64,000 bases of DNA, taken from NCBI RefSeq assembly GCF_000165425.1, contig NW_001798997.1, forward strand, positions 1-64,000, written 5' to 3'. The DNA comes from Paramecium tetraurelia. Lineage: Eukaryota; Ciliophora; Oligohymenophorea; Peniculida; Parameciidae. Position numbers and translations under genes: made by a program. Positions 35,359 through 48,315 of the stretch are shown here, one piece after another; the first letter of the stretch is position 1, and every line of letters starts with the position of its first letter. The notes beneath the pieces are model-generated. The model ran no database searches. It was not told the origin of the DNA and saw nothing but the letters and a program-made list of their open reading frames with translations.

Positions 35359-35792
35359 AATATACTATCTCATATAATATTATTCAATTATTATTTTCCG
35401 ATGCACGGCTTTGATATTCAATATTCACATTTTATTGATGTATAATTATATAATACACACTAAAAATTATATTTTACTATTCTTAATCAATTAGAATTCT
35501 TAAGATTTTTTGATTTCCTTTGCAATATATCAAAAAAATCCCATTATAAATTATGGTATACATATTGAATTGAACAGTAAGAATAAGGCCAACTTAAGAT
35601 TTTAAATTAAATAGATATAAATAATGATTAGACTACAATTACAGACGATAAAAATAGGAACAACTTGGTTTGACAAAGCTAATCAGTTATATAATAGCTA
35701 TTCATATCGAATATAGAGAGTAGGTGTTATAATAGAGATGAATGAGGAATTTATTTCTTATTTATTAATTCATAATAATAATTAATATATAT
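35359..35792. other. Intergenic / 5' region of the calcium channel gene
   Basis: No independent gene is seen. A frame in phase with the channel is open from ATG 35625 (MIRLQLQTIKIGTTWF), with another ATG at 35733, so the channel could start upstream of 35793. The sequence just before 35793 (TAATATATATAT) looks more like leader than coding. Confidence 0.5.
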
Positions 35793-38700
35793 ATATGTCA
35801 AAAGACGAAGCAGTAACTGCGACTTTAAAATAGCGCTTATCTGCAATTCAGGACAAGGACATCTACTTTGAAGACAGGGACTCATTTAGTGAAGATGGGG
35901 TATTGATAAAATTAAGTTTAGAAATACGGAGAATATGTCCAAAAACAGAATAAAGAAATTATGAAAAAGGTTTAGGAACTTTTGAATGATGGATAGTCCA
36001 CAGTGAATTAGCAGGAGGAATAAAGTTTTGCTGTTATGAATGAGAATCAGAAACAAGAAATTTTAGAAGACTTAGAAGAAGAATTTGGTTAGTCATATGT
36101 AGAAGCGAAGGTGAAAGTGAACACTTACATAAAGCTGATTCCTAAAAATGAATTACAATTGGCATACATTTATAGTGACAAGTATTTGAGTTGAGTATTA
36201 CTTAGATATCCAATGTTGGCCATTCGAAAGTAGATTTTAATATTTACAAAACTGATATCATCTTACGCCTAATTAATTACTACTCACCCCCTGTTTGAGT
36301 TAATGACATTGTTAATGATCATTTTCAACTCAGCCATGCTTGCTCTGGATGATCCAACCACTGACGTTTAAACATCTTTCTAAGATTTAACAGATATCAT
36401 TTTTTTAGCCTATTACACAGCTGAGGCAGTCTTGAAAATAGTAGCATTGGTAAACTCTTATAACTATTCAGGGATTTATATTTCCTAAAAAAGCCTATTT
36501 GAAAGACACATGGAATATTTTAGATTTTTCAGTGATTGTAACTGCCTACATTCCTTATTTTTTGGCATCCAATTCAGTAAATCTGAATGCTTTGAGATCC
36601 TTTAGAGTGTTGAGACCCCTAAGAACCGTGTCTTCAATAAAGGCGCTCAGAACTATTTTGTTAGCATTATTTGCATCTATAGCTCAATTGAGAGATGCAG
36701 TAGTGGTTCTGATATTCTTTTATTCAATATTTGCAATAGCAGGAGTCTCTTTATTTTCTGGATATTTGAAAAGAAGATGCATAGGTGAAATGAGTGGAAT
36801 CACATGGATTTCTGATGAAATATTATTCTGTGCTGATGATAATAATTGCCCATTTCCAGAAGACACCATATATAATGAAAATTTTATTTGTGGGAAACAA
36901 ATAGCGAATCCATAGAACGATTTGGTCAATTTCGATACATTTGGTTATTCATTCTTATAGGTTTTCATAATAACTACATTGGAAGGATGGACATAGATTT
37001 AAACAGCAGTTATGCTCACGTTTTCTCAATACGTTGTTTTATATTTTATTATTGTTGTTATTGTTGGAGCCTTCTTTTTGGTCAATCTTACATTGGCCAT
37101 TATCAAATTAAATTTCAAGCCTGAAAAAATTCAGGAAGAATTGGCTTAAATTAAGGAGGAGATTGAAGAATACGATTATAGACAACTTAGACAATTAAAA
37201 TTATATGAACCAGAAAGGTATATAGTAGATACTAAGGGTTATGGTACCACCTGGGATAAGCATCATGATTTCGATCAAAATGCAATTATGAAGCGAAGAG
37301 ATAATTCTAGAGGAGGAGCTTCTTAGTTAAATATGATTAAATAGAATAACTTGAAGAGGTTGAGAGGAAAAAATAAGGTAAGTTTTCAACCAATTAAATC
37401 TGCAGTGTATTATAGTAATCCAATTGTATTGAAAAATAAATAATTAAAAATTGAAGGAATTTATGGGATGGGTAATCAGAGTAAATTAAATCAATAACAT
37501 TAAGGAACTACCTAAAATAATAATAATAATAGATCTAGTGTAGTAAGAAGAAGCAGTCAAAGTAGTAACAATGATGATAGAACATCTTCTAAAAAAGAAG
37601 AAAAAAACAATAGCAATAGTAATAACAACAACAATGAGAATGAAAGTCTAAGTAGACCCACAAGATTTGCCCCAAGAAAAAGTATGCAATTTGGTGAACA
37701 ACAAATAAGTTCAGAATTTCTGAATTCTCCTATGATGGATTAATTGACTGAGAATATTCGACCATTAAATGGAGGCACCATGCTTGTTCATCACAGAGGC
37801 TCTATGGAAAGTAGTAAGAGTGGTGAATCAAGACCAGACAAAACTCCAATAAATAATCAACTTGAAATACCTAGATTGGGAGAGAGTATATATATTGAAT
37901 AATATTCATAGTTAGACAACAGTCTTAGAATGTGAAATCTAATTAGAAGTTTAGCTTAGTTGCTGGTATGAAATATTAGAAGCCTCCAAGAAATTCCCCT
38001 AAACCTGATTCATAGAAGTCTTTGGATTAGAATGAATTTGACAGTGTAAATTTGAGTGAGTTGAATACAATATCAGATGATGATCTTGATAGAAGATTAG
38101 AAGAAATGGACATATTCGTTTAGGATAAGAATGGAGATTCAGAGAGTGAAACCAAAAAGAAGTAAAATTAGAAGGAAATGATTAGATAAAAAAGAATGGA
38201 AAATAGGAGATTAAGAGATTTAAATAAGAATACTTAATAACATTTAGATGATACATCACTGAAATTGAAATCCAAACTTTTTAAAACAAAGTTTTATCCC
38301 ATCATAGCAATTGATTAAGATTTTTTTAGTGTAAATGATGTTCTTGTTTCCAGGATGCTATTACAATTAGAAAAGGAAAAACTGGAGCAAGAAGAGAAAA
38401 TTAAGGAAATGGATATTAAAATTACATATTGCTTTAAAAATTCTAAATAATCTTTGGAATTGAAAAAATCAAGTTCTGGCAAAATTAAAAGTATGACTAA
38501 ATCAGGCTATTTAAAATCTGGATTGAAATCTAAGAAAAACAACTTAAGTTTAAGAAGAGTGTAACCAATTATGGATGAACTACATCCATTTGAAGATCTA
38601 CAGTTTCCGACAGACAAGAACTTTGAGAATTAAGAGGATTAAAATCAGGAAAATGTAAATGAAAACTCTGATTCTGATGATGAACCTGAAGAGAATAATG

Positions 38701-41700
38701 AAAAAAATAATAATTTTAATGGGAGTGCAAGTTAAAAAATTAAAGTAAAAAAGAAAAAAAAAGATTAAGAGTAAAATGATAAATTAGATTTTGAATAAAT
38801 GGGTGAAAAGTTTATCGAAAGTTCTGATTGCATAGTTGATTTAAATAGAATTCATGCTGTTGAAATTGAAAAACAATTCAATTAACAGGAATTGGCACTT
38901 ATTCCAGCATGGGAACTTGAATAGCAAAAAGGCGTTTTCTATTAAGAATATTAAGATATTAAATAAAAAGATATTGAAGAAAGCAAAGGATCAATTACTG
39001 CATAGGCATCTATTGAAGATGTATTATTAATTGCTGATTACACGTTTTATGATTAAAAATTTGCAAAATAAATGAACTCAGTGATGAAAGCTCTAAATTA
39101 TTCAAGAAGAGAAACCTTTATTTACCTATAAGGATTTATTGGATTTTTAAGAGTGTGTTAAAACCATTTGTTATATTTTGTTTAATCTAGCTATTTTGAA
39201 GCTGCAATGAATTTAGCAGTTGCATTAAACACTGTAATTTTAGCTTTAGATGGTCTACTGCCAGATAGCAGTGCAAATACTTTGAATTAATTCAATTTAG
39301 GATTCACTATCTTATTTACTATTGAATTAGGATTAAAATTAATAGGAATGGGACCAAAAAATTATATTTCTGATACTATGAATATTTTTGATGCCATAAT
39401 AGTAGCATTGAGTTTAGTAGAACTATTTTTTCTAGGAGGAGGAACAAGTGGGAAATCATCATTGTCAGCCTTTAGATCTGTAAGAATATTCAGAGCATTC
39501 AGAGTGTTGAGAGTGACTAAATTGATGAGAAGTTTACAATTTATGGGTTTCTTAATAAAAGTATTGGGAAATGCATTTCAATCTTTTATGTACATAATGG
39601 TTTTGCTTGTGCTTTTTATTTTCATTTTCACATTGCTAGGAATGGCATTTTTTGGTGGACAGCTGTCTAAAACTCCAAGTAGATAGAGTTATGATGATAT
39701 TCAAAGTGCCTTTTTAGTAGTATTTTAAGTGCTCACATTGGAGAATTGGAACAGTATATTATGGGACTTGTTGATTTAAGATGTTTCTGCATTTATTACA
39801 GTTCCTTATTTAGTATTTTGGATTATGATAGGAAATTATGTCTTTTTGAATCTGTTTCTGGCTATTTTACTAGAAAATTTTGAGGAGGAATACAAGAATG
39901 ATAAAGCAGGTCTCGACACTAATATTGAGATTGGATAGGATTCTATCATGGACAATACAACCTAAGCTGTTAATTCGACTAGCACTTTGAAATCTTAAAT
40001 GAAAACAAAAAAGGCGACTGTTGCTAAAAATTTAGAAAATAATGAAGATCCTGAATCGAAGAAGCATAAGTAATTATAATAAGTATTCCAATATTTTGTT
40101 GAACCAGGAATCTGTTAATTCTCATTATATATGTTCTCTTAGGAAAATATAATTCGAAGAATATGCTATAGAATAGTAAAGGATGATAAATTTGAAACTC
40201 TTATTTTCTTTATGATATTTCTCACATCGACCAAATTAGTTTTTGATACATACATTCCTGACACTGGATAATTAAAAGAAACATCATTGTAGATTGATAT
40301 CTTTTTTGCTGTGTTTTTTGGAGTTGAAATGATTATGAAAATAATTGCTTTTGGATTTGTGCAGCAAGAGAGTTCTTATTTAAGAGAATCATGGAACATA
40401 TTAGATTTCTTCATTGTGATAGCATCATTTATTGATGTAAGTGTTTCAACAATCAATCTGAGTTTTGTGAAGATCTTGAGATTGCTTAGAACACTAAGAC
40501 CATTAAGGTTCATCACTCATAATAGATCAATGAAAATTTTGGTGTCAGCATTATTATAATCAATTAATGGTATATTCAATGTGGCCATAGTTGTGATATT
40601 GGTTTGGATGATGTTTGCAATTCTTGGTATAAATTTAGAGAAAAACAAAATGCATTATTGTGATACAGGAGATGATGAAATATGGTATCATTATGGACCA
40701 GAGGAGTGCGCATAACATGGTGGTGTTTGGGCAAATCGAAAAGTTAACTTTGATAACATATTGAATGGGATGTTGTCTTTATTCATATTATCAACATTGG
40801 AAGGATGGCCAGATCAAATGTATTGGTTTATTGATGCAGATGAATCAGGACCAATCAAGGGTGCTCAATTATAGTTTTCTTGGTATTTCATTGTATTTAT
40901 TTTGGTTGGTTCCATATTACTGATGAATCTGTTTATTGGTGTTATATTGGTCAATTACCATTTAGCAGAAGAAGCTTCAAGAGATAAGATATTAACACAA
41001 CCACAAGTAGATTGGATCGAATTGTAAAAATTGATTGTTCATGCTAATCCAAACTTGGCTATGTTTTTTAGTCCTGAGAATCCGTTTAGAGCCAAAGTGT
41101 TTATCATTATTAAACATCGGTACTTTGATCCAACTATTCTAATGATTATTGTATGCAATATAGTAACTATGGGGTTATCTCAAGATGATTCTCCATTGCC
41201 TATGATAGTATATTGCAATCTCTTAATACTGCATTCACTTTTGTATTCATCACTGAAGCACTCCTGAAGATCATCGCATTGGGACCAGTAGGATACATGA
41301 GGAATTCATGGAATCAATTTGACTTTTTTGTGGTATGTGCATCCATTTTGGATTTGATACTGTAATTCACTGGAAATTCATTTATCTCATTTTTGAGTGC
41401 AGGACCACAATTGGCTAGAGTATTCAGAGTACTTAGAGTAACAAGATTATTTAGATTGATCAAATCATTTGAAGGATTGCAGAAACTTATAGAAACAGCA
41501 ATTTACTCATTACCTGCTATGTTGAATGTGACAGCTCTATTATTTCTCGTTTTCTTCATCTTCTCTATTCTTGGTGTGTTTCTCTTTGGATCCATCAGAA
41601 GTGGATGGGCAATAGACGATGTGAATAACTTTTCAGACTTCCACCATTCCTTTGAACTCTTATTCAGATGTTCAACAGGAGAAGATTGGTACAAAGTCAT

Positions 41701-43025
41701 GTTTGATACTATGTAAGATGGCTAAGGATATTATTGTATATTCTTCATTATTTTTATTGTGATCCAATAATATATTATGTTGAATTTGTTCATTTTGATT
41801 ATTTTGGATCAATACGAAATCAATTATTTCAACAGTGATAATCCCCTTAATAAATTTTAAGAGTATGAAAATATGTTTATTGAATCTTGGTCCAAATTTG
41901 CCAAGGAAGACAAAGGAATGAAGATGAGTCAACAATTACTAGTACCATTATTACTCGATATGGAAAAACCCATTGGTTATGATTTGAAATTGAAATTAAA
42001 TGATGAAATTAGTGAATGGAGAAGAATCAATCCTCAATTAGACACAAAGGAGAATGTCCTAAAGCAAACTCAAATTCTCAGAGCTTAGGCAAAAAGAGAT
42101 GTTTCTACCTAAATCATGAAAATGAATATCTATGCTGATAATGTAGGATAGGTCAAATATCATTAGATATTGTTTTCTGTTATGAAATCCTACATGTGGA
42201 AGAAGGTGTAAGTAAATTTAAGTCCTGAAGGGGCTGAAAAGATTCTAATAAAGGAAGACGAAACATAAAAAAGATTGAAAAAGAAGTAGGTTGGTGTTCA
42301 TTCAAAGGAGGTGAATTTAGTTAATCCTATTGTACACTTCTTATTTGTTCATATGGCTTTTAAAACTTTAAGGAGGTATGGAGAAAAGAAGAAGCAACAA
42401 AAAGAGTTGCAAGCTCAATTATTACTTGAATAGGAGTAGGAACATTATAGTGATGGATTTAGTTCTGATTCCTCTTTTGATAATAAAATAGAGATACTAT
42501 CCAGAAACTCAAAGGACACTGATCATCCAAGGCGACCTGATTATGGCAGAACAAAATATCTGACTCTACCCAACACTGAAATCTACAAGGAAGAAATTTG
42601 CCTCAATCAAGAAACTCCTATAGTAAATGATTCAGACAGAAGCTCAAGGGAGGAGGAGGAAGAACCAGATGAAGATGGTATTTATTTTATTTTATTCTCT
42701 TTAAGTCATGTAATAGTATAATAAGGACTTTAAAAGGCATCTCGTTAATCCTAATGGATCAAATGGAAATATTTAGGATGACAAAAGTGCTAGCAACCTA
42801 GGGGGAGGAGGAGGAAATACAAGAAGCAGTTAATCTCGAACTAGTCAAATACCCAAATAGCCTAAGAGACTGACTCTGAAACCTAGTGACTTGATTTCAG
42901 GATTGGGAGCTAGCAAGAAATCCATCCAATCCAATCAACCTTCTGCTAATCAAAATCCCAATGCTTCTTAAGACAATCCATCAATTATGAATTAAAGTAG
43001 TGGAAACAGTGCTAGTAATAAATGA
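35793..43025 (+). CDS. Four-domain voltage-gated calcium channel alpha1 (Cav-like)
   Basis: A 7.2-kb gene, ~2,370 residues. Each of four repeats has S1-S6 and a charged S4: I LRSFRVLRPLRTV, II FRSVRIFRAFRVLRV, III ILRLLRTLRPLRF, IV ARVFRVLRVTRLFRL. Selectivity-filter residues are all Glu: TLEGW (codon 36982-36984), TLENW (39741-39743), TLEGW (40800-40802), TGEDW (41681-41683). EEEE marks a Ca channel. The I-II linker (~37,130-39,060) is long, Asn/Ser/Lys-rich and disordered. The C-tail has an EF-hand/pre-IQ-like region, then poly-Glu and poly-Gly runs. Introns of 22-28 nt fit at 35,901, 36,185, 36,453, 37,932 and 42,676. Cav1-like channels carry the ciliary Ca current behind backward swimming in Paramecium. 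One base seems missing at ~41,200 (see findings). Confidence 0.92.
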
Positions 43026-43087
43026 TTTATATATATAAATTTGCCAACTTAAATATCCAATTATTTATTAAATTAAATATCTTGAAC

Positions 43088-44515
43088 ATGTTCCGAAGGG
43101 TATTTGGAATCTCTAATAGATGCACTCCTACTCGTTTACGATACTTAAGAGAGTATGTATGTTTAAGAGAGGCTGCAAATCCATCAGCTTAATAAGCCTA
43201 AATAGCTTAATTCCAATAAGTGTCAAATAAATATGGATTGGCAGTTCCTCAATTAGCAACTTTATCTGGAATCTTTTAATTAAGTCAATTACTAAGACCT
43301 TAAAATTTCCCAAATCCTAATGATTACAAAGTAACTCACTTTATTTTGAATATCTATAGATACATGTTGAAAAGTTAGAACTATTGTTTAGACAATCCTA
43401 ACAAAGTAATGAGACTTTAAGTTAATTTGCATAATCCCTCGAATTTAAAATTCCAGAAATAGCAAAACTTACTAATGATGCTAGAAAATAGGCTGCCTAA
43501 GAATTGTTTAGCATTTATTTAGAAGGAATTCATTATGATAATTTAGTCTCACCGTAGAGATTATATAATATTTTAGAGGCTATGTTGAGTAATTAGAATC
43601 AATTTACAGACAAAGAACAAAAGAAGCAGCCAAAAAAATTTAAGCAGAAGTTAAGGATCCCTAATTAGCAACCTAATTAATATAATCCCTTGAATCGATC
43701 TTAGAAAATTATTAATTCCATTAAGGAAGGTATTCGCGTATTCTAATTTAGATATGTTGGTTTGATTAAGTCATTCATAGACACTCTCTAAGGCACAGAA
43801 GTGTAAGTAACTTAAAAATTGGATCAACAAACCCAAGAGAAATAATTATTCATCCAAACTGTAGACAAAGCAACAAAGAAATTCTCTGCCGAAGATTAAG
43901 AGTATGCCAGAAATGTCGATGGACACGATTACAAATTATTCCTTTAAGAATTATATGAGAAAGAATATTAATCTGGATTTGCATAGAATAGATTTAATGA
44001 AAAAGGATAAAAATTGGTTTATGAATCATAGGCATAAGAACATCACGTTCTAAGATATCAAATTTTAGCAGGAGTGTTTGCGGGCTACTTCCTCTATTTA
44101 TTCTACAGAGGTGATGCCTATTACTCAACAATCGTGACAGTTCCAGTTGTTGCAGCAGCCTTCTTCTATTTGGCTAAGTAGGGACAAGTAAATATTGTGT
44201 TGCATACAAATAGGCCAAAAAGAGCTATTCCATTTGTTAGACAAGTGCTCAAAAACACTGACAACACCTATGAGGTTGTTTTTGAATAGAATCGAATAAT
44301 TAGTAGAATTGAAAATGTACAACCAGGTTAAATCAAGTAAGTAGTTTGATTATTCTTCTTTAAGACTTGCTCAGGATACTCAATTTGCCAATGCACTCGT
44401 CCTTGGCAATCCAACAGATTTCGGATATCACGTTAAGGTTGCTGACAATTCATTTATTGCACCATACTTATATAGTGGAAATGGTTTAGATTTCAGAGCA
44501 TTTATTAATGTTTGA
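43088..44515 (+). CDS. Unidentified protein with mitochondrial-looking N-terminus
   Basis: ATG 43088 (MFRRVFGISNRCTPTRL). The first ~25 residues are Arg/Ser/Thr-rich without acids, like a mitochondrial presequence. Two introns fit, 29 nt near 43,330 and 28 nt near 44,338. A ~200-residue helical Gln-rich part includes QELFSIYLEGIHYDNLV, then charged EDQEYARNVDGHDYKLF. Two hydrophobic segments follow (QILAGVFAGYFLYLFY and TIVTVPVVAAAFFYLA), then a beta-rich C-terminus (VNIVLHTNRPKRAIPFV, NALVLGNPTDFGYHVKV). I know no family with this pattern. A ciliate-specific inner-membrane or respiratory-complex subunit is a guess. It converges on the flippase, 34 bp apart, and begins 62 bp after the channel stop. 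Confidence 0.7.
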
Positions 44516-44549
44516 TTCAATAATATAAATCACAATAAAAACAAAACTT

Positions 44550-47500
44550 TCATCCAATATAAGACTCAACATAATTATTAACACCATATAAATCCATTTT
44601 GTCTTGGTTTTCTAATTCATCTCTATCCAAACAATTGAATGCAAATCCAGTATGTTTTTGAGTAGCTACTTATCCAGATGGCTTATATGTTTATGGCTAT
44701 ATATTGGTTGATAGATTTGGCAATCTTAACGACATATTCTTGTTAACTTTAGACAACACTCTGTTTAGTTTAATATTCAATGCGATGTCAATGCTACAAA
44801 TTGCAGCAATTACCAAAATGTTCCCGAAATGGAAATTTGGTGTTTGGAAAAGTCTAATAATAAATGAATAGTATACGAGTCAAACACCACATAGGCCTCT
44901 GCTGATGGTAAATTATCTAATATGATCCAAGAGAGCAAATAGGATATCATACTAAAAGAGATACTTCCCTAATAAATATGTAATGAAAAATACTAATAAG
45001 GCAGGAGTGTATGTGTTAGAGAATATCAGAATTTTAAGATTGCATACCACAACTACCATTCCAAATATCATGGTTCCTTAGGCCCAAAGGTGATGAGTGA
45101 AACCATTATCATCCACAAAATTTTCAGATATAGAATAAGTTGGAAGGAAACATACAATAGCCGTTTACCAGAATCCACAAAATATCCAAAACAACACAAT
45201 TTGAATATTAAATAAGAGACCTTTGGGACCTTGTTGATAATAGTTCTGAATTTTGTTGTCAGTCAATTAATCAGCATCGTATTCCTCATCAAATATTCCA
45301 TATATCATAATAGGGAGAGCTCCATACAAAATATTAAATAGTTGATAAATAAAAGTGTCATAGAGAGATTGGGCAGAATACATGGAGAGAATTCCATACC
45401 AAAATTGAGGTAACACAACTAAAATATTTTTATAAAATGTATAACAAACCAAAACACTATTCCTACGATAGCATTCTCTGCCGTGATAAAATAATAACCT
45501 TCGTAATTCTCTGAATTCCTATACACTATAATCAGCTGCTCTTGCTGCTTATTATCCTTCAACACCCCTAATGCCAACACCAACATGAGCAGCTGTTATC
45601 ATATTTACATCATTGGCTCCATCTCCAATGGCTAAGGTTGAACAGGATTAATTCTGATTTCTAATCAATGTAACAACATCCTATTTCTGTTTTGGACTAA
45701 CACGACAACACAATACCACTTCGCAACATTATCCTATCTCTGATACCTTTTTTTGAATATCTGGTTTCAATGCATGCAATAGTGCATCGCCAGAGATAAT
45801 CAATGCCTATCTCTAGTTCAAATCTTAAGAACCGATCTTATTCAAAATATCATCTAATCTTTCCTTAATCAACGCCTCCTCCTTTTCATCAACAACATGC
45901 TGCACTAATTAATTAGTTAATAAAGAACAAGAGTAGCCGATATTAATGGCAGTTTCTATTTTGTCACCTGTCAACACCCACACCTTAATGCCAGCTGCTT
46001 TAATGGCTGCTATTGTATCAGCCACATCCTACTATAATTTATCTTCTATAGCAGTTGCTCCTAATATTTCATAGTTCTTCTCCAACTCATCCTACAATAC
46101 CTGCATCCTCTCTTCTCTATTTTCTATAAGTTGTGTTGCTTATTAATATCGTTTATGCCATTCTTAATACTCTTGTTTCTCTAATTTTCTCTTTGACAAC
46201 ACCAAAGTTCTCAAACCTATTTTACCATATTCTTCAAGTCTTTGAACCAACTGGTGGTATTCGTTTTTAGCCAACTCTTCACTTGACAATCTCACATAAT
46301 CCAATAACACCGAGTCTGCACCCTTAGAAAATAAATAAATTTCCCCTGTCTTTATTACCTAAACCAATATTGATTGTCTCTTCCTCTAAGATGTAAATTC
46401 AAATATCTCTAATAATTGATATTCAATTATTTGATCTTAAAAACTTACTCTTTTGATATTAGTTTCATCTGTGCCTAAAAATTCAAATCCCACAAACCTA
46501 GCAAAATTTAATAAGGCTAATTCATCTGGAGATGTGGCATTATAGACTAATTTTCCATCTCTTTATTCTGATATGACAGTATGACAAATTGCTATCATCA
46601 TTAAACATTCCACTACTTTTTCATTCATCACATGATTCTTATCTTAAATTGCTTCAATTAGTTTTCTGTCCCTAAAATCTACATTGCTGACCAAAGGGAA
46701 ATTCTATAACTCATCATCTGTTATGTATTCTTCTGAACTTTTTAAAATGTCTCCATAATTCTAATTTCCTCTAAATTGAATTTATATTATTACATTATAA
46801 TTTATTTAAATTCCATTATATTACAGGTTAGAGTTCCAGTCTTATCACTGAATATGTGTTCAATTTAGCCCAGTTCCTCATTTAGATTTGATGTCTGCAC
46901 TCTTGGTTGGTTTAGTTTCTCATCTAAACTCATTATCTTTCCTTATATGAATTTGACCATTTCCAAAGTAACCAATAAAGAAATGGGCACAAAATTATTA
47001 AATATCAGCATCCAATTTCCAAATCTCACAAAAAAATTATATGGAATTGTATATTCTGATGTATTAGCTGCTATGTATAGATAGGTTAATGTCATTCTAT
47101 TGTTGTAATAATAAATGGAATAGACAAGAGATGCAATGACACACATGATAAATTGTATGATGAAGATCATCAATATGAATTTTTGCATTAATACTTCTAA
47201 TTTACTCCTCTTTGTTCTTGCTTTGAAAGAATTCATCATAATCTTTGTATCATGTCCAGTGTAAGCTACCAATCCAAATATATATTTCACATTTCTTAAA
47301 TTGCACCCTCTTAATAAGAAATTGTTAAAATTTATCGATGAAACTTAGAAACTAGAGGTAGTTGTTTCTCCAATGAACTTATATAAGTATGGAGTTGGAG
47401 CCTGGTACTTTAACACGATTCTTTTGTCCAATTGACCAAAACAATCATCGGATTTGAATATTTGCAATAAATCGGCATGCACATTTTTTTATTTTAAATT

Positions 47501-48169
47501 GGTTTCCCCATCCAATGATTTAGTTTCTACATAACAAATTCCTTTCTTCTCACTTGACCTCAGAAGTAGCATATCCGCTGGTATTATCTCATCTTAATGC
47601 ACCTTCACGATGTGTCCTACTCTTAAATTATACGATGCTATCTTCACAAAACTAGTTCCATCAAATGCTGTCACCTACTATTTGTTTTCTTCTATATCTG
47701 ATTTCCTTCTCTTGTAATCTTCGTAGAAATCCTTCGCTCCACTGACCAAAATAATAAAACCTAATGGTAAGTATATTGTTGGAATTCCAGAACTTATTGA
47801 AACTTCTGGAACCATTTAAAGCGCTCCCATTATCTAGAGGATAATATTAAAGACATACCACAAAATAAACATTGGCTAGCTTAGAGAATTACTCGAATAA
47901 TTATTTTGGAAAAAAATTCAACAAAGTGTATTTAGATGTTTGAATACCATTATCAGGCAACATGAAATCCGGTCTATTTGAAGTGATTTTCCTATTTTTA
48001 GATTGATATTTCTATGCGTAATTTCCCTTACTCTCAACATTATCGTACTGATATTCTATTCTTATTTTTTTTTATTACCAAATAAATTTTGTGTTTCCTT
48101 GTGATCTTAACTACTGAGAATATGAGGAGGGGTTTATAACTCTAATTAAATCATTTTAGTATCAGTCAT
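44550..48169 (-). CDS. P4-ATPase phospholipid flippase
   Basis: Start ATG 48169 (MTDTKMIQLELQTPP). After a 23-nt intron the P4 entry motif appears, [19 protein letters not shown] then [11 protein letters not shown]. Core motifs: DGETNLKQKN (actuator loop; DGET replaces the TGES of ion pumps), [13 protein letters not shown] with the phosphorylated Asp (near 46,845), and [10 protein letters not shown] near 45,620. About ten transmembrane helices are visible, e.g. [16 protein letters not shown] at ~47,150. The C-tail is polar and ends [15 protein letters not shown] at TGA 44550-44552. P4-ATPases move aminophospholipids to the cytosolic leaflet; most pair with a CDC50 subunit, not seen in this window. 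Introns include 25 nt near 47,850. Which lipid it moves cannot be told. Confidence 0.92.
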
Positions 48170-48315
48170 ATTGAGAAAATAAAATGTTTCAAATTAATAT
48201 TATTATTCTAAATTATATAATTGAACTCAGTTCCAAATATCTTGGCATATAACAATTACGGTTTTCATGCATTAATAAATCCATAATATCCATAAAAAAC
48301 ATATATATACTACTC

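Noticed and set aside
36720-36929. Minus-strand ORFs inside the calcium channel gene (also 41503-41700 and 41672-41935)
   Set aside because: They are antisense to conserved channel segments.
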